Shown here: piece by piece, positions 1 through 8,499 of the stretch | Numbering within the stretch: the first letter of the stretch is position 1 | Layout: every line of letters begins with the position of its first letter | From: Burkholderiales bacterium | Lineage (GTDB): Bacteria > Pseudomonadota > Gammaproteobacteria > Burkholderiales > Burkholderiaceae_F | Direction: 5' to 3' | Length of the DNA: 46,145 nt | Assembly: GCA_020248865.1 (NCBI GenBank) | Contig: JADCGS010000009.1 | Location: forward strand, 1-46,145 | Translations under genes and position numbers: made by a program | Notes under the pieces: generated by a model | The model's input: the letters and a program-made list of their open reading frames with translations, nothing else | Told to the model about the DNA's origin: nothing | Databases searched by the model: none

Positions 1-165
1 AGGCATCGGCGAGCACTTGAGCGAAATGTGGCCGCGCGGGCGCCGCGCAAACCCGCGTAGCCCCGGCCGTCCAAATTGGCTTGGGCCAAGTGCTGGGTAC
101 CGCCGCAGCTTACGGAGGCAGATCGTGGATGCACGGGGGCGACCTGGTGAAACATCCGGGCTAGG

Positions 166-208
166 CCGATCGCCGTGACGAGCGGGCGCCGCGGGGCACG
201 GCGATCGG
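166..208. repeat. 12-bp perfect inverted repeat near the left edge
   Basis: Arms CCGATCGCCGTG (166-177) and CACGGCGATCGG (197-208) are perfectly complementary and separated by 19 bases. It lies just past the stop of the minus-strand hydrolase gene ending at 242, so it could stop that transcript, but no T-tract follows the stem. The rest of the first 241 bases holds no gene I can recognise. One frame is open from the window edge to about 179, but its Arg/Gly/Pro-rich composition looks non-coding. Confidence 0.5.
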
Positions 209-241
209 TGCCGCATGACGGCGCGCCGCGGTACGCCGTGG

Positions 242-781
242 TCAGGCCTCACATCGAACCTCGGCGGCGGGCAGAGCCGCTGCCCGCGGGCCGAAGCTGG
301 TGATGCCGACGAGCGTCGCGTTATGGTGGGCCGATATCTGGGCTGCCGTCAGTACACCGTTATCGATCGTCGTGTGGCCGTCGGCAACGAGCGTCACCCG
401 GTAACCAAGGGCGAGCGCGCGGCGGGTGGTCGTGTCGACGCAGAACTCGCTTTGCAGGCCGCAGATGATCAGGTGCGCGATGCCGCACTCCTGCAGCCAT
501 GCGTGCAGCGAGGTGTCGTGAAAGGAGTCGGTGGCGCGCTTGCGCAGAAACAGGTCGCCGGATTCGGTGGCCAGGCCGTGCGCGAGTTGCCAGCCCGGGG
601 AACCGTGCTGGAGCGGCCCCTTGGCCGACTCGTGCTGGATGACGACCACGGTACCGCCTGCGCCGCGTACCCGCGTCGAAACCTCGTTGATCCGGGCGAT
701 CACGCGGTCCGCCTCGAAGCCGGCGTACTGGCCGTGGCAGAGAGCGTGCTGAACGTCGATAATCAGGAGCGCGCAAGGCAT
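242..781 (-). CDS. isochorismatase-family cysteine hydrolase
   Basis: This 179-residue protein has the size and fold signature of the isochorismatase-like hydrolase family, which uses an Asp-Lys-Cys triad. The candidates are visible: Asp9 in LLIIDVQ, Lys81 in FLRKRATDSF, and Cys114 in GLQSEFCVDTTTRRA. Family members hydrolyse small amides or vinyl ethers such as nicotinamide, carbamoyl groups or isochorismate. The substrate cannot be read from the sequence. There is no signal peptide, so it should be cytoplasmic. It is followed upstream by ppx on the same strand with a 43-base gap, but no functional link is evident. The ATG at 781 puts the conserved N-terminal beta strand right at the start. 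Confidence 0.85.
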   Translation of the reverse strand: MPCALLIIDVQHALCHGQYAGFEADRVIARINEVSTRVRGAGGTVVVIQHESAKGPLQHGSPGWQLAHGLATESGDLFLRKRATDSFHDTSLHAWLQECGIAHLIICGLQSEFCVDTTTRRALALGYRVTLVADGHTTIDNGVLTAAQISAHHNATLVGITSFGPRAAALPAAEVRCEA

Positions 782-824
782 GAGCGACGGACTCCCGTGG
801 CGCGGACCGATCTCGGCTGGAAGC

Positions 825-2300
825 TCAACCGGACCGCAGCGCCAGCTTCAGACCGACCTTGTCCCACTGCCCCGCCTCTTCCTCGAGCAGGTGCTCGGTG
901 AGCGGGTGACGGTCGAGCCAGTCGCGGTCCAGTGCCAGCTCGGCGCCGCCGCGCTGCGCCTGCAGCGACCATGCCGGCAGCGCGACGTCGCGCCGCGCGT
1001 GGCAGAAAATCACCGCCAGCCGCAGCGCCATCACCTTGGCGCGGCGCTCCGGGTCTTCGAGAACGGTGGCTACCTTCTTGAGGTTGCCGCGTTGCGCCAG
1101 CACGAGGGCGGCAATCCGTTCCTGGTCGTTGGTGGAAAAGCCCGGCAGGTCGCTGTGCTGCACCAGGTAGGCGCCGTGCTTGTGATGGTCGTTGTGCGAA
1201 ATGGCAAAGCCCACCTCGTGCAGCGCGGCCGCCCAGGCCAGCCGCTTGATGGCCGCCTCGCTGGCGGCGGGGGCCAGCAGGGCGGCCGCCTGCACGGCCA
1301 GCCGGGCCACGCGTGCGGCCTGCGCCGTGTCGACGCCGAAGCGCCCCTGCAGGCGCTCGACGGTGGCGTCGCGGATGTCGCGGCTCTCGCGTCGGCCCAG
1401 CAGGTCGTACAGCACGCCGACCCGCAGCGCGCCGCGCGCCGGCCGCATCTCGGTCAGGCCGAGCGTGTCGAACACTGCGCACAACACCGCCGCGCCGCCG
1501 GCCAGCACCTCCTGCCGGTCGGGCTTGAGGCCGGCAAAGCGCAGCCGCCGCACCTCGCCGGCGGCGATGACGGCCTGCTTGAGCCGCAGCAGGCCTTCGG
1601 CGGTGATGGTGCCGTCGGTCCAGCCCTCGGCGCGCAGGATGCTGGAGATGGCATCGACGGTGCCGCTGGAGCCATAGGCCTCGGCCCAGTGCGCGCGCGA
1701 GAACTGCTCGACCGCCTCTTCGATCTCGGCGCTGACGGCCACCTGCGCGCGCTTGAAGCGGGTGCGGTCGATAACGCCGTCGCGGAAGAAGCGCAGCGAG
1801 GTGGTGACGCAGCCCACCTTGAACGACTCGGCGCGTTGCGCGGTGAAGCCCTCGCCGACGATGAGTTCGGTCGAGCCGCCGCCGATGTCCACCACCAGCC
1901 GTCGCGCCGGCGAGGGCGGCAGCGTGTGCATGCAGCCCTCGAACACCAGCCGCGCCTCCTCGCGCCCGGCAATGACCTCGATCGGGTGGCCGAGCGCGTG
2001 CTGCGCTTCGAGCAGGAACTCGTCGACGTTCAGCGCCGAGCGCAGCGCCTGCGTGCCCACCGCGCGCACGTGTTCGGACGGCACGCCGCGCAGCCGCTCG
2101 TTCATGCGCGCCAGGGTCTCGCAGGCGGACTCGATGGCGCGCCTGCTCAGCCGACCGTGCTCGTCGAGACCGGCGGCCAGCCGCACCGTCTCCTTCCAGT
2201 AGCCCACGCGCTCGATGTGCGCGCCGCGGTCGGCGTCCTGCGCGCGGCCAATCTCGAGACGGAAGCTGTTGGAACCGAGGTCGACAGCGGCCAGGAGCAT
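825..2300 (-). CDS. ppx: exopolyphosphatase / guanosine pentaphosphate phosphatase (Ppx/GppA family)
   Basis: The 491-residue protein begins with VDLGSNSFRLEIG (phosphate-binding loop 1 of the ASKHA fold) and carries VVDIGGGSTELIVG (loop 2) near residue 135. A C-terminal helical HD-like part contains HEVGFAISHNDHHKHGAYLV. Family members release terminal phosphate from inorganic polyphosphate, and some also convert pppGpp to ppGpp. The length is typical of the proteobacterial Ppx long form. The ATG at 2300 places the first motif at residue 6, as usual. In many Burkholderiales ppx lies beside ppk; no ppk is seen here, and the next gene is ftsY. Which of the two activities dominates cannot be decided from sequence. 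Confidence 0.93.
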   Translation of the reverse strand: MLLAAVDLGSNSFRLEIGRAQDADRGAHIERVGYWKETVRLAAGLDEHGRLSRRAIESACETLARMNERLRGVPSEHVRAVGTQALRSALNVDEFLLEAQHALGHPIEVIAGREEARLVFEGCMHTLPPSPARRLVVDIGGGSTELIVGEGFTAQRAESFKVGCVTTSLRFFRDGVIDRTRFKRAQVAVSAEIEEAVEQFSRAHWAEAYGSSGTVDAISSILRAEGWTDGTITAEGLLRLKQAVIAAGEVRRLRFAGLKPDRQEVLAGGAAVLCAVFDTLGLTEMRPARGALRVGVLYDLLGRRESRDIRDATVERLQGRFGVDTAQAARVARLAVQAAALLAPAASEAAIKRLAWAAALHEVGFAISHNDHHKHGAYLVQHSDLPGFSTNDQERIAALVLAQRGNLKKVATVLEDPERRAKVMALRLAVIFCHARRDVALPAWSLQAQRGGAELALDRDWLDRHPLTEHLLEEEAGQWDKVGLKLALRSG

Positions 2301-2423
2301 GGCGCCAAGTGTAGAGCGGTTGCCTGCGCGTGCCGTGACGGTGGCGCGCGGCCGGGCGCGGTTGCGTCCGCCAAGGTGTGCGTTGGGCTCGGCGCCGCCC
2401 GGTCCGGTGCAACCGCCGGACGG

Positions 2424-3338
2424 CTAACCGACCAGCGCCTCGGCAAACTCGCTCGCCTTGAACGGCTGCAGGTCCTCGAGCTTCTCGCCGACGCCGATGA
2501 AGTAGATCGGCAGCGGCCGGCCGGCACGCTCGCGGGCGAGCGCAGCCAGCACGCCGCCCTTGGCGGTGCCGTCGAGCTTGGTGATGATGAGGCCGGTCAG
2601 GCCGATCGCCTCGTCGAAGGCCCTGACCTGCGCCAGCGCGTTCTGGCCGTTGGTGCCGTCGAGCACCAGCAGCACTTCGTGCGGCGCGCCCTCCATGGCC
2701 TTGCCGAGCGAGCGCTTGATGCGCTTCAACTCGTCCATCAGGTGCAGTTGCGTGGGCAGCCGGCCGGCGGTGTCGGCAATCAGCACGTCGCGCGCCCGCG
2801 CCCGCGCCGCCTGCACGGCGTCGAACACCACGGCGGCCGGATCGCCGCTGGCCTGCTGGATCACCTCGACGCCGTTGCGCTGGCCCCAGACCGCCAGCTG
2901 CTCGCGCGCGGCGGCGCGGAAGGTGTCGCCCGCGGCCAGGAGAACGCTTTTCTGGCGGTCCGCCAGCCAGTGCGCGAGCTTGCCGATGCTGGTGGTCTTG
3001 CCGGCGCCGTTGACGCCCGCGACCATCACCACCAGCGGGCGGTCCCGTTCGAGGGCGAGCTCGCCTTCGCACGGGGCCAGACGCTGCGCCAGCTCGTCCC
3101 GGAGCGCCGTGCGCACCTGCTCGGCGCTCTTCAGCCCCTGCAACTTGATGCGGTCGCGCAGCGCCGCCAGCAGCGCCTGGGTGGTCGGCATGCCGACGTC
3201 GGCGCCCACCAGCGCGGACTCCAGGTCCTCGAACAGCGCCTCGTCGATGACGCCGCCGGAGAACAGTCCGGCGATGTTCACGCGTGTGCGCTCCAGCCCC
3301 TGCCTGAGCCGGCTCATCCAGCCGGTCTTTTCCGTCAT
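2424..3338 (-). CDS. ftsY: signal recognition particle receptor FtsY
   Basis: A 304-residue SRP GTPase that docks the SRP-ribosome complex at the inner membrane for co-translational insertion. The N domain helices occupy about residues 1-95. The G domain shows GVNGAGKTT (108-116), DTFRAAA (138-144), DTAGR (189-193) and TKLDGTAKGG (253-262). The acidic N-terminal A domain of E. coli FtsY is missing, giving the short form common in Betaproteobacteria. The gene is divergent from rsmD across 65 bases, a frequently conserved arrangement (rsmD-ftsY-ftsE region). ftsE and ftsX do not follow; ppx lies downstream instead. Confidence 0.97.
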   Translation of the reverse strand: MTEKTGWMSRLRQGLERTRVNIAGLFSGGVIDEALFEDLESALVGADVGMPTTQALLAALRDRIKLQGLKSAEQVRTALRDELAQRLAPCEGELALERDRPLVVMVAGVNGAGKTTSIGKLAHWLADRQKSVLLAAGDTFRAAAREQLAVWGQRNGVEVIQQASGDPAAVVFDAVQAARARARDVLIADTAGRLPTQLHLMDELKRIKRSLGKAMEGAPHEVLLVLDGTNGQNALAQVRAFDEAIGLTGLIITKLDGTAKGGVLAALARERAGRPLPIYFIGVGEKLEDLQPFKASEFAEALVG

Positions 3339-3403
3339 GGTGACTGCCTCTATCCGCAGGTCTGGAACAATGCGCTGATGCCTGAGATCAGTGTACGTGA
3401 GCG

Positions 3404-4069
3404 ATGAGGCCGGCCCGCTCGGCGCCGCGCCGGCTTGCCGCCGCGCCCCGCAAGGTGCGCATCATCGGCGGGCAGTTCAAGCGCACGCCGCTGCCGGTGG
3501 CCGACCTGCCCGGCCTGCGCCCCACGCCCGACCGGGTGCGCGAGACGCTCTTCAACTGGCTGGCCCATCTCGTGCCCGACTGGGCCGCGGTGCGCGGACT
3601 GGACCTGTTTGCCGGCACCGGGGCGCTCGGCCTGGAGCTGGCTTCGCGCGGCGCCTGCGCGGTCACGCTCGTGGAGCGCGAGCCGCAACTGGTGGCGCAA
3701 CTGCAGGCGCTGTGCGAGCGGCTCGGGACGCGCGCGGTGCAGGTGCTGCGCGGCGACGCGCTGGCGCTGGCCGCCCGCCTGCCCTTGGCCAGCTTCGACC
3801 TGGTGTTCGTCGACCCGCCGTTTGGCGCCCGGCTGCACGAGCCGGCGCTGCGGGCGGTGCGGCCGCTGCTGGCCCCGGGCGGGTTGATCTACGTCGAGTC
3901 AGACGCCGCCCTGCCCGCGGCCCTGCCCGACGCGCTGGGCCTGACGGTCGTGCGCGAGCTGCGTGCGGGGCGGGTACGGGCGCGACTGTTGCTGGCAGCG
4001 CAACCCGCGCCGCCAGCGGGGCCGGACAAGGGGCAGGTCGATTGCCCGCCCCCGGGGTTGTCCCGATAA
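3404..4069 (+). CDS. rsmD: 16S rRNA (guanine966-N2)-methyltransferase RsmD
   Basis: A 221-residue class I SAM methyltransferase expected to methylate G966 of 16S rRNA. It shows RIIGGQFKRTPLPV, the substrate-side element PTPDRVRETLFNWL, motif I LDLFAGTGALGLE, and the catalytic motif FVDPPFG, an amino-methyltransferase DPPF variant. It is divergent from ftsY and followed 33 bases later by coaD, the usual rsmD-coaD pairing. The ATG at 3404 gives a basic 16-residue leader before the conserved KVRIIGG; a start slightly further in cannot be excluded. The stop codon is part of a 13-base palindrome (4062-4074). Confidence 0.95.
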   Translation: MRPARSAPRRLAAAPRKVRIIGGQFKRTPLPVADLPGLRPTPDRVRETLFNWLAHLVPDWAAVRGLDLFAGTGALGLELASRGACAVTLVEREPQLVAQLQALCERLGTRAVQVLRGDALALAARLPLASFDLVFVDPPFGARLHEPALRAVRPLLAPGGLIYVESDAALPAALPDALGLTVVRELRAGRVRARLLLAAQPAPPAGPDKGQVDCPPPGLSR

Positions 4070-4591
<522 letters not shown>

Positions 4592-4720
4592 AGCGGGCCA
4601 TGCTCTCGCCGGGCCGCCCTGCCGGCCGTATCGCGGTCGGCGGTACGGCGCGCCCGCTTGCCGCCAGCCGGCTGTTGCGTCGCGCGCCGGTGGCGCTGCG
4701 CTGCTCACTCCGTGGCACGG

Positions 4721-5935
4721 ATGGCCGGCCCGCGCCTTGAATCGGTCGACGCGCTGCGCGCGCTGGCCCTGTTCGGCATCCTGCAGGTCAACATCCAGTC
4801 GTTCCTGCACGGTGCGGGAGATCCGCTCGGCTACTTCCTGACGCCGCCGCGGCCGATCGACACCGCCGTGTACCTGGTGATCGGCACGCTGGTGTCGCTG
4901 AAGTTTCTCGCCCTCTTTGCCTTTCTCTTCGGTCTGGGTTTTGCGCTGCAGATGCGCGGGCTGCGGCGGCGCTACCGCAAGCAGGGGCAGGAGGGACAGG
5001 AGGGACAGGAGGGCCAAGACGGCCGCCGGGAGGCGCGGCGCCACTATCGCCGCCGCCTGCTGTTCCTGCTGGGTGTGGGGGTGGCGCACGGCACGCTGCT
5101 GTACTACGGCGACATCCTGACCGCCTATGCGCTGGCGGGCTTCGTGCTCGTGCTGTACGCCGACGCGCGGCCCGCGCGGCTGGCGCGCGCCGCGCGCAAC
5201 TTCTTCATCGGCCACGCCGCGATCTCGCTTGCGCTGGTGGGGCTGACCGAGTGGGCGCGTCGCAGTCTGCCGCCGGACTTCGACGTGAGCCAGGTGCCGC
5301 CCGGCGTGATCGAGACCTTCGAGGTGATGGTGACCGGCACCTGGCTGGAGCAACTGCCGCTGCGCGTGGAGCACTACCTCGCGCTGCAGGGGACGACCCT
5401 GGTCACCGGGATGCCTTTCATTCTCGGTCTGTTCACGCTCGGCGCGCTGGCCGGCCGGCTGGGCTGGCTGGCGCATCCCGGGCGCCATCGGCGGCTGTGG
5501 CGGGCCGCCGTACCGCTCGGCGCAGCCGGGCTCGCGTTTTCGGCTGCGGGCACCTGGCTCAACTACCGCACCATGGTCGACACGCCCGGCGACCCGGCGC
5601 TCTGGGGCTTCCTGCTGATGGGCTTTGGCTTCGCGGCGACCGCGCTGTATCTGGCGTGGTTCGTGGCGCAGCGCGACGCGCCCTGGATGCGGCGCGCGAT
5701 CGCCTGGCTGGCGCCGGCCGGCCGCATGCCCCTGACCAACTACCTGATGCAGGCGGTCATCCTCGGCGCCTTGCTCACCGGCTGGGGGCTGGGCTGGGGT
5801 GCGCACCTGGGGCGCGCCGAACTCGCGCTGCTCGCGCTGGCCATCGTTGCCGTGCAGATCGTGGTGAGCCGCTGGTGGATTGGCCGCGTCGGCCAGGGCC
5901 CCATCGAGGCGCTGTGGCGCCGCGTGACTTACTGA
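4721..5935 (+). CDS. DUF418 family membrane protein
   Basis: About 404 residues from the ATG at 4721; an upstream ATG at 4658 would add 21 residues of non-family sequence. The N-terminal RLESVDALRALALFGILQVN is typical of the DUF418/YeiB group. About eight to ten hydrophobic segments follow, and the conserved C-terminal DUF418 part contains WLAPAGRMPLTNYLMQ. Members are inner-membrane proteins related to acyltransferase-3-like permeases, and their function is generally unknown. A cytoplasmic loop near residues 88-104 is low-complexity (QG-QEG-QEG-QEG-QDG), encoded by a 9-bp tandem repeat at 4982-5014. It has no close partner gene; coaD ends 129 bases upstream. Confidence 0.85.
   Translation: MAGPRLESVDALRALALFGILQVNIQSFLHGAGDPLGYFLTPPRPIDTAVYLVIGTLVSLKFLALFAFLFGLGFALQMRGLRRRYRKQGQEGQEGQEGQDGRREARRHYRRRLLFLLGVGVAHGTLLYYGDILTAYALAGFVLVLYADARPARLARAARNFFIGHAAISLALVGLTEWARRSLPPDFDVSQVPPGVIETFEVMVTGTWLEQLPLRVEHYLALQGTTLVTGMPFILGLFTLGALAGRLGWLAHPGRHRRLWRAAVPLGAAGLAFSAAGTWLNYRTMVDTPGDPALWGFLLMGFGFAATALYLAWFVAQRDAPWMRRAIAWLAPAGRMPLTNYLMQAVILGALLTGWGLGWGAHLGRAELALLALAIVAVQIVVSRWWIGRVGQGPIEALWRRVTY
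4982..5014 (+). repeat. 9-bp tandem repeat inside the DUF418 gene
   Basis: Three copies of CAGGAGGG(A/C) at 4988-5014, preceded by a partial CAGGGG, encode Gln-Glu-Gly repeats in a predicted cytoplasmic loop. The unit length is a multiple of three, so copy-number changes would lengthen or shorten the loop without breaking the frame. Confidence 0.8.
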
Positions 5936-6000
5936 ACGGCCAGGCCGCGCATCGTCGCGAGCGGTGGCTGGGCGTGCTTGCCCATTTCCCGGCGGCCTCG

Positions 6001-6124
6001 CCCGGCGCTGCGTTGCGGCGCTCGCGGCCGCTCGCGCCCGGCGGGGCGCGCTTGCCTACGGGGTCGTGGCGCCGCCCGGCGCTGCCTTGCGGCGTTCGCG
6101 GCTGGGCGCGCCCGGCGGGGCGCG
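6001..6124. repeat. 50-bp direct repeat pair
   Basis: Copy A at 6001-6050 and copy B at 6075-6124 match at 45 of 50 positions and start 74 bases apart. Copy A lies between the convergent DUF418 gene and the small exported protein gene. Copy B forms the 3' coding end of that protein. Both carry a GCCCGGCGGGG core similar to the 60-bp repeat family found elsewhere in the window. Confidence 0.8.
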
Positions 6125-6481
6125 GCGGATGGTGAAGTGGTAGCCGCCGCCCGGCGCCGGGCGGAACTGAATCTGGAACGGCGCCGAGCGGCCGCAGCCA
6201 TAGGCCATCCAGATCTCGTCGGCATTGGCCCCGTCGAGCTGCGACTCGACGACCGCCACCCGGTCGATGCTGCGGCAATCGAGATGCGCACCGGCCACGC
6301 CGGCCAGCATCTCGTAGGCGTCGGCGACCACCCGCCCGTCGGCGGCGCTGCGGCCTTCGAGCGAGGGCTGCGCCTGCGCCGCGCCGGTTGCATTCGAGCC
6401 GACCGCGCCGACCGCGCCGACCGCGCCGAGCACGACGGCCCGCAACACGGAATGCACGGCACGGCGCGCGGTCGGCTTCAC
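6056..6481 (-). CDS. small exported protein of unknown function, partner of the secretin-like gene
   Basis: About 141 residues if it starts at the GTG at 6481, whose bases overlap the stop of the upstream gene (GTGA), a classic coupling arrangement. An ATG at 6505 would add 8 residues and overlap more. The N-terminus is a signal peptide: basic KPTARR, then a hydrophobic stretch with AVG-AVG-AVG encoded by a 9-bp tandem repeat at 6401-6427, ending near AQA. The mature part has two Cys, HLDCRS and AYGCGRS, which could form a disulphide. The last 22 residues are encoded by a repeat (6075-6124) and look like an acquired tail. I do not recognise a family. Confidence 0.65.
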   Translation of the reverse strand: MKPTARRAVHSVLRAVVLGAVGAVGAVGSNATGAAQAQPSLEGRSAADGRVVADAYEMLAGVAGAHLDCRSIDRVAVVESQLDGANADEIWMAYGCGRSAPFQIQFRPAPGGGYHFTIRRAPPGAPSRERRKAAPGGATTP

Positions 6482-7278
6482 GGCAGCGCGTCCACCTTGA
6501 GCCATACGCCGCGGCGGTTGCGCTCCACGCCGCGCTCGCTCGACAGCAGGCCGCTGGCGCTGCGGTCCTCGCGCACGTCGGCGCCGCCGACGGCGATCCA
6601 CTCGCCGAGCCGGCCCTGCACCCGGGTGGACAGTGCGCTGCGCTCCAGCCCGCGCACCGTCGCGCTGCCCTGCTCGGGCTCCAGGTCGAGCGTGACCTGC
6701 TCGCCGGCCAGCTGCGGCCGGACGAAGAAGCCCGTGACCGCCTCGTAGTACACGGTGCCGACCACCTCGGTGAGTCCCTGTGGCGTGGTGGCCAAGCGGC
6801 GGAAGGTCAGCGGTACGGCGGTGCCCATCGCGATCCACGCGCGCCCGCCTTCGGTGACGCGGATCGTCTGCGTGGCGTCCTGCGTGGCGAGGCTGCGCTC
6901 GTTGCCGCCCTGCACGCGCACGCTGCCGCCGGCGCCCTGCGTGCCGACGATCACGCTGCCGTCGGCGGCCAGGCCGCGCCGCTCCTCCTCGACGGCGCGG
7001 TCCTGCCGCACCGCGACCAGCAGTTGGCGCGGCGGCCGGTCGAGCGAGGCGAGGAGCTGATGGATCTGGGCGCGGTTGGCCGGGCCGGTCCGCAGGATGA
7101 GCTGGAACCCCTGACCGGTCAGCGCGCCACCCGGCTCCACGAACGGCCGCAACAGCGGCAGCAGTTCGTCGGCGTTGCGATGGCGCAGCGCGAGCACCTC
7201 GATCTCCTGCGTGCGCGCGCCGCGCGGCAGCGCCAGGGCGCAGGCAAGACCCAGCGCCAGGAGGCGTCGCCTTCTCAT
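6478..7278 (-). CDS. secretin-like exported protein (short, GspD/PilQ-type domain)
   Basis: A 266-residue protein with a signal peptide (MRRRRLLALGLACALALPRGA). Residues after about 25 read IEVLALRHRNADELLPLLRPFVEPGGALTGQGF split across a secretin N-domain: the pattern ALRHRNADEL-LLP with later ANRAQIHQLLASLDRPPRQLL is the short secretin/TonB N-domain fold. The remainder keeps hints of the type II/III secretin core (QTIRVTEGGRAWIAMG, VTLDLEPEQG) but is too short for a full channel. No other secretion genes are nearby, so a periplasmic or outer-membrane accessory role is more likely than a gated pore. It is coupled by GTGA to the small exported gene downstream. Confidence 0.7.
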   Translation of the reverse strand: MRRRRLLALGLACALALPRGARTQEIEVLALRHRNADELLPLLRPFVEPGGALTGQGFQLILRTGPANRAQIHQLLASLDRPPRQLLVAVRQDRAVEEERRGLAADGSVIVGTQGAGGSVRVQGGNERSLATQDATQTIRVTEGGRAWIAMGTAVPLTFRRLATTPQGLTEVVGTVYYEAVTGFFVRPQLAGEQVTLDLEPEQGSATVRGLERSALSTRVQGRLGEWIAVGGADVREDRSASGLLSSERGVERNRRGVWLKVDALP

Positions 7279-7318
7279 GACCGTGGCCACGCCAGACTGC
7301 ATCCGAATCATCCCGCCC

Positions 7319-7438
7319 ATGAGCCCGCCGGGCCGCCCCAAGGGCGAATCCCTGAGCGCGCAGCGCGAGGGTAGTCCCATGAGCCCGCCGGGCCGCCCCA
7401 AGGGCGAATCCCTGAGCGCGCAGCGCGCAGGCAGTCCC
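7319..7438 (+). repeat. two tandem 60-bp units of the PPGRPKGE repeat family
   Basis: Units at 7319-7378 and 7379-7438, differing at a few positions near their ends. Read on the plus strand each begins ATGAGCCCGCCGGGCCGCCC and encodes MSPPGRPKGESLSAQR-type peptide. A truncated third start (ATGAACCCGCG) follows at 7439. They lie between the MOSC gene stop (7473) and the secretin-like gene start (7278). This is the only locus in the window where the repeat points against the flanking gene direction. Confidence 0.9.
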
Positions 7439-7472
7439 ATGAACCCGCGAACGAGCGCGCCAAGCGGGCCGC

Positions 7473-8315
7473 CTACAGCGCCAGTTCGAGCGCCACCGCG
7501 TCGCCTACGCGCAGGACAGCGCCGGCCCCGGCGGTGACGATTGCGTTCACGCCGAACATCACGCCCGTCTTGCCGCCCTGCTCGCGGCGGCGGTAGGTCG
7601 CCAGCAGGTCGGGCACCGTGCTGGTTGCCTCGCCGGTGGCCGGATCGACGCCCGGCACCGTGCAGCGCGCGCAGGGCTTGACCACCTTGAGCGTGGCCTC
7701 GCCCATCCGCATCGACTTGAGGAAGTCCTCCTCGTAGGGCTCGACATCGGACAGCACGAGGTTGGGGCGGAAGCGCTCCATGCCGACAGCCGCGTGCCCC
7801 GCCTTGGCCAGCCGCGCATTGAAGTCGGCCAGCGAGGCGGTGGAAGTCACCAGCAGCGCGAAGGCGTCGGCGAACTTGAAGGGCGCCTCGTGCTTGCCGG
7901 CGTAGCGCGCGCTGGCGTGGCGCACGTGCTCCGGGTCGAAGCGCATGAGCCGCGCCGGCGTGCCGAGGAAGCTGCTGAACCAGGCATCGGCGATCTCGCC
8001 CTGCGTGACGGCGGGCACCACGTCGTCCCACACCCGCACCTTGAGCACGTCGCCCTCGGAGGCGAAGGGCACCTCCAGTTGCAGCATGCCCGGCGCCTTC
8101 AGCCGCAGCGCCGAGCCGGTCATGCGCGTGTCGACCAGCGCCAGCCGCGGGTACTCGCGCTGGCTGAGGAACTCGCCGTCGGCGTCCACCACCACCCACT
8201 CGCGGTCGCCGATGCCGTCGATTTCCAGGCCGGTCGCAGCCAGCGTGGCGCGGCTCAGGCTCAGGCCGCGGCAGCCCTTGACCGGATAAAACAGAATTTG
8301 AGAGAGCGTCGCCAT
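7473..8315 (-). CDS. MOSC domain protein (YcbX/MARC type)
   Basis: A 280-residue protein with the N-terminal MOSC beta-barrel domain (LSQILFYPVKGCRGLSLSRA) and C-terminal MOSC domain with the cofactor Cys in KPCARCTVPGVDPATGE. MOSC proteins bind the molybdenum cofactor through that Cys; YcbX-type members reduce N-hydroxylated bases and similar compounds, feeding on a flavodoxin or ferredoxin reductase. E. coli YcbX has a C-terminal ferredoxin domain that is absent here, so an external electron donor would be needed. The ATG at 8315 starts the conserved barrel; the longer open frame upstream is Arg/Pro-rich non-coding sequence. The substrate is not known. Confidence 0.88.
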   Translation of the reverse strand: MATLSQILFYPVKGCRGLSLSRATLAATGLEIDGIGDREWVVVDADGEFLSQREYPRLALVDTRMTGSALRLKAPGMLQLEVPFASEGDVLKVRVWDDVVPAVTQGEIADAWFSSFLGTPARLMRFDPEHVRHASARYAGKHEAPFKFADAFALLVTSTASLADFNARLAKAGHAAVGMERFRPNLVLSDVEPYEEDFLKSMRMGEATLKVVKPCARCTVPGVDPATGEATSTVPDLLATYRRREQGGKTGVMFGVNAIVTAGAGAVLRVGDAVALELAL

Positions 8316-8499
8316 GGTGCGCGAGTGTAATGAGAGGTGCCGCTGCGTGGCGCGGGTCTGGTGGCGGGCGCGGCCAGGGGTTGGCGACGATCGACCGCGC
8401 GCGCCGCCGGCACCGGCCCGGGGCCAACGCGACGACGCACCGGCCGCCACCTGCACCGGAGCGGGCCGGGGCGTGCCGGATGCAGCGGCAGCCGGGCCC

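Noticed and set aside
1..241. Partial gene at the left edge
   Set aside because: One plus-strand frame is open to about 179, but composition is non-coding and no family is recognisable.
780..3407. 875-codon plus-strand open frame opposite ppx and ftsY
   Set aside because: It is antisense to two clear genes, is Gln/Arg/His/Ala-rich and matches no family. It follows from high-GC third codon positions.
7319..7438. CRISPR-like array made of 60-bp units
   Set aside because: Units are contiguous with no unique spacers and no cas genes exist nearby. The same holds at 43867-44045.
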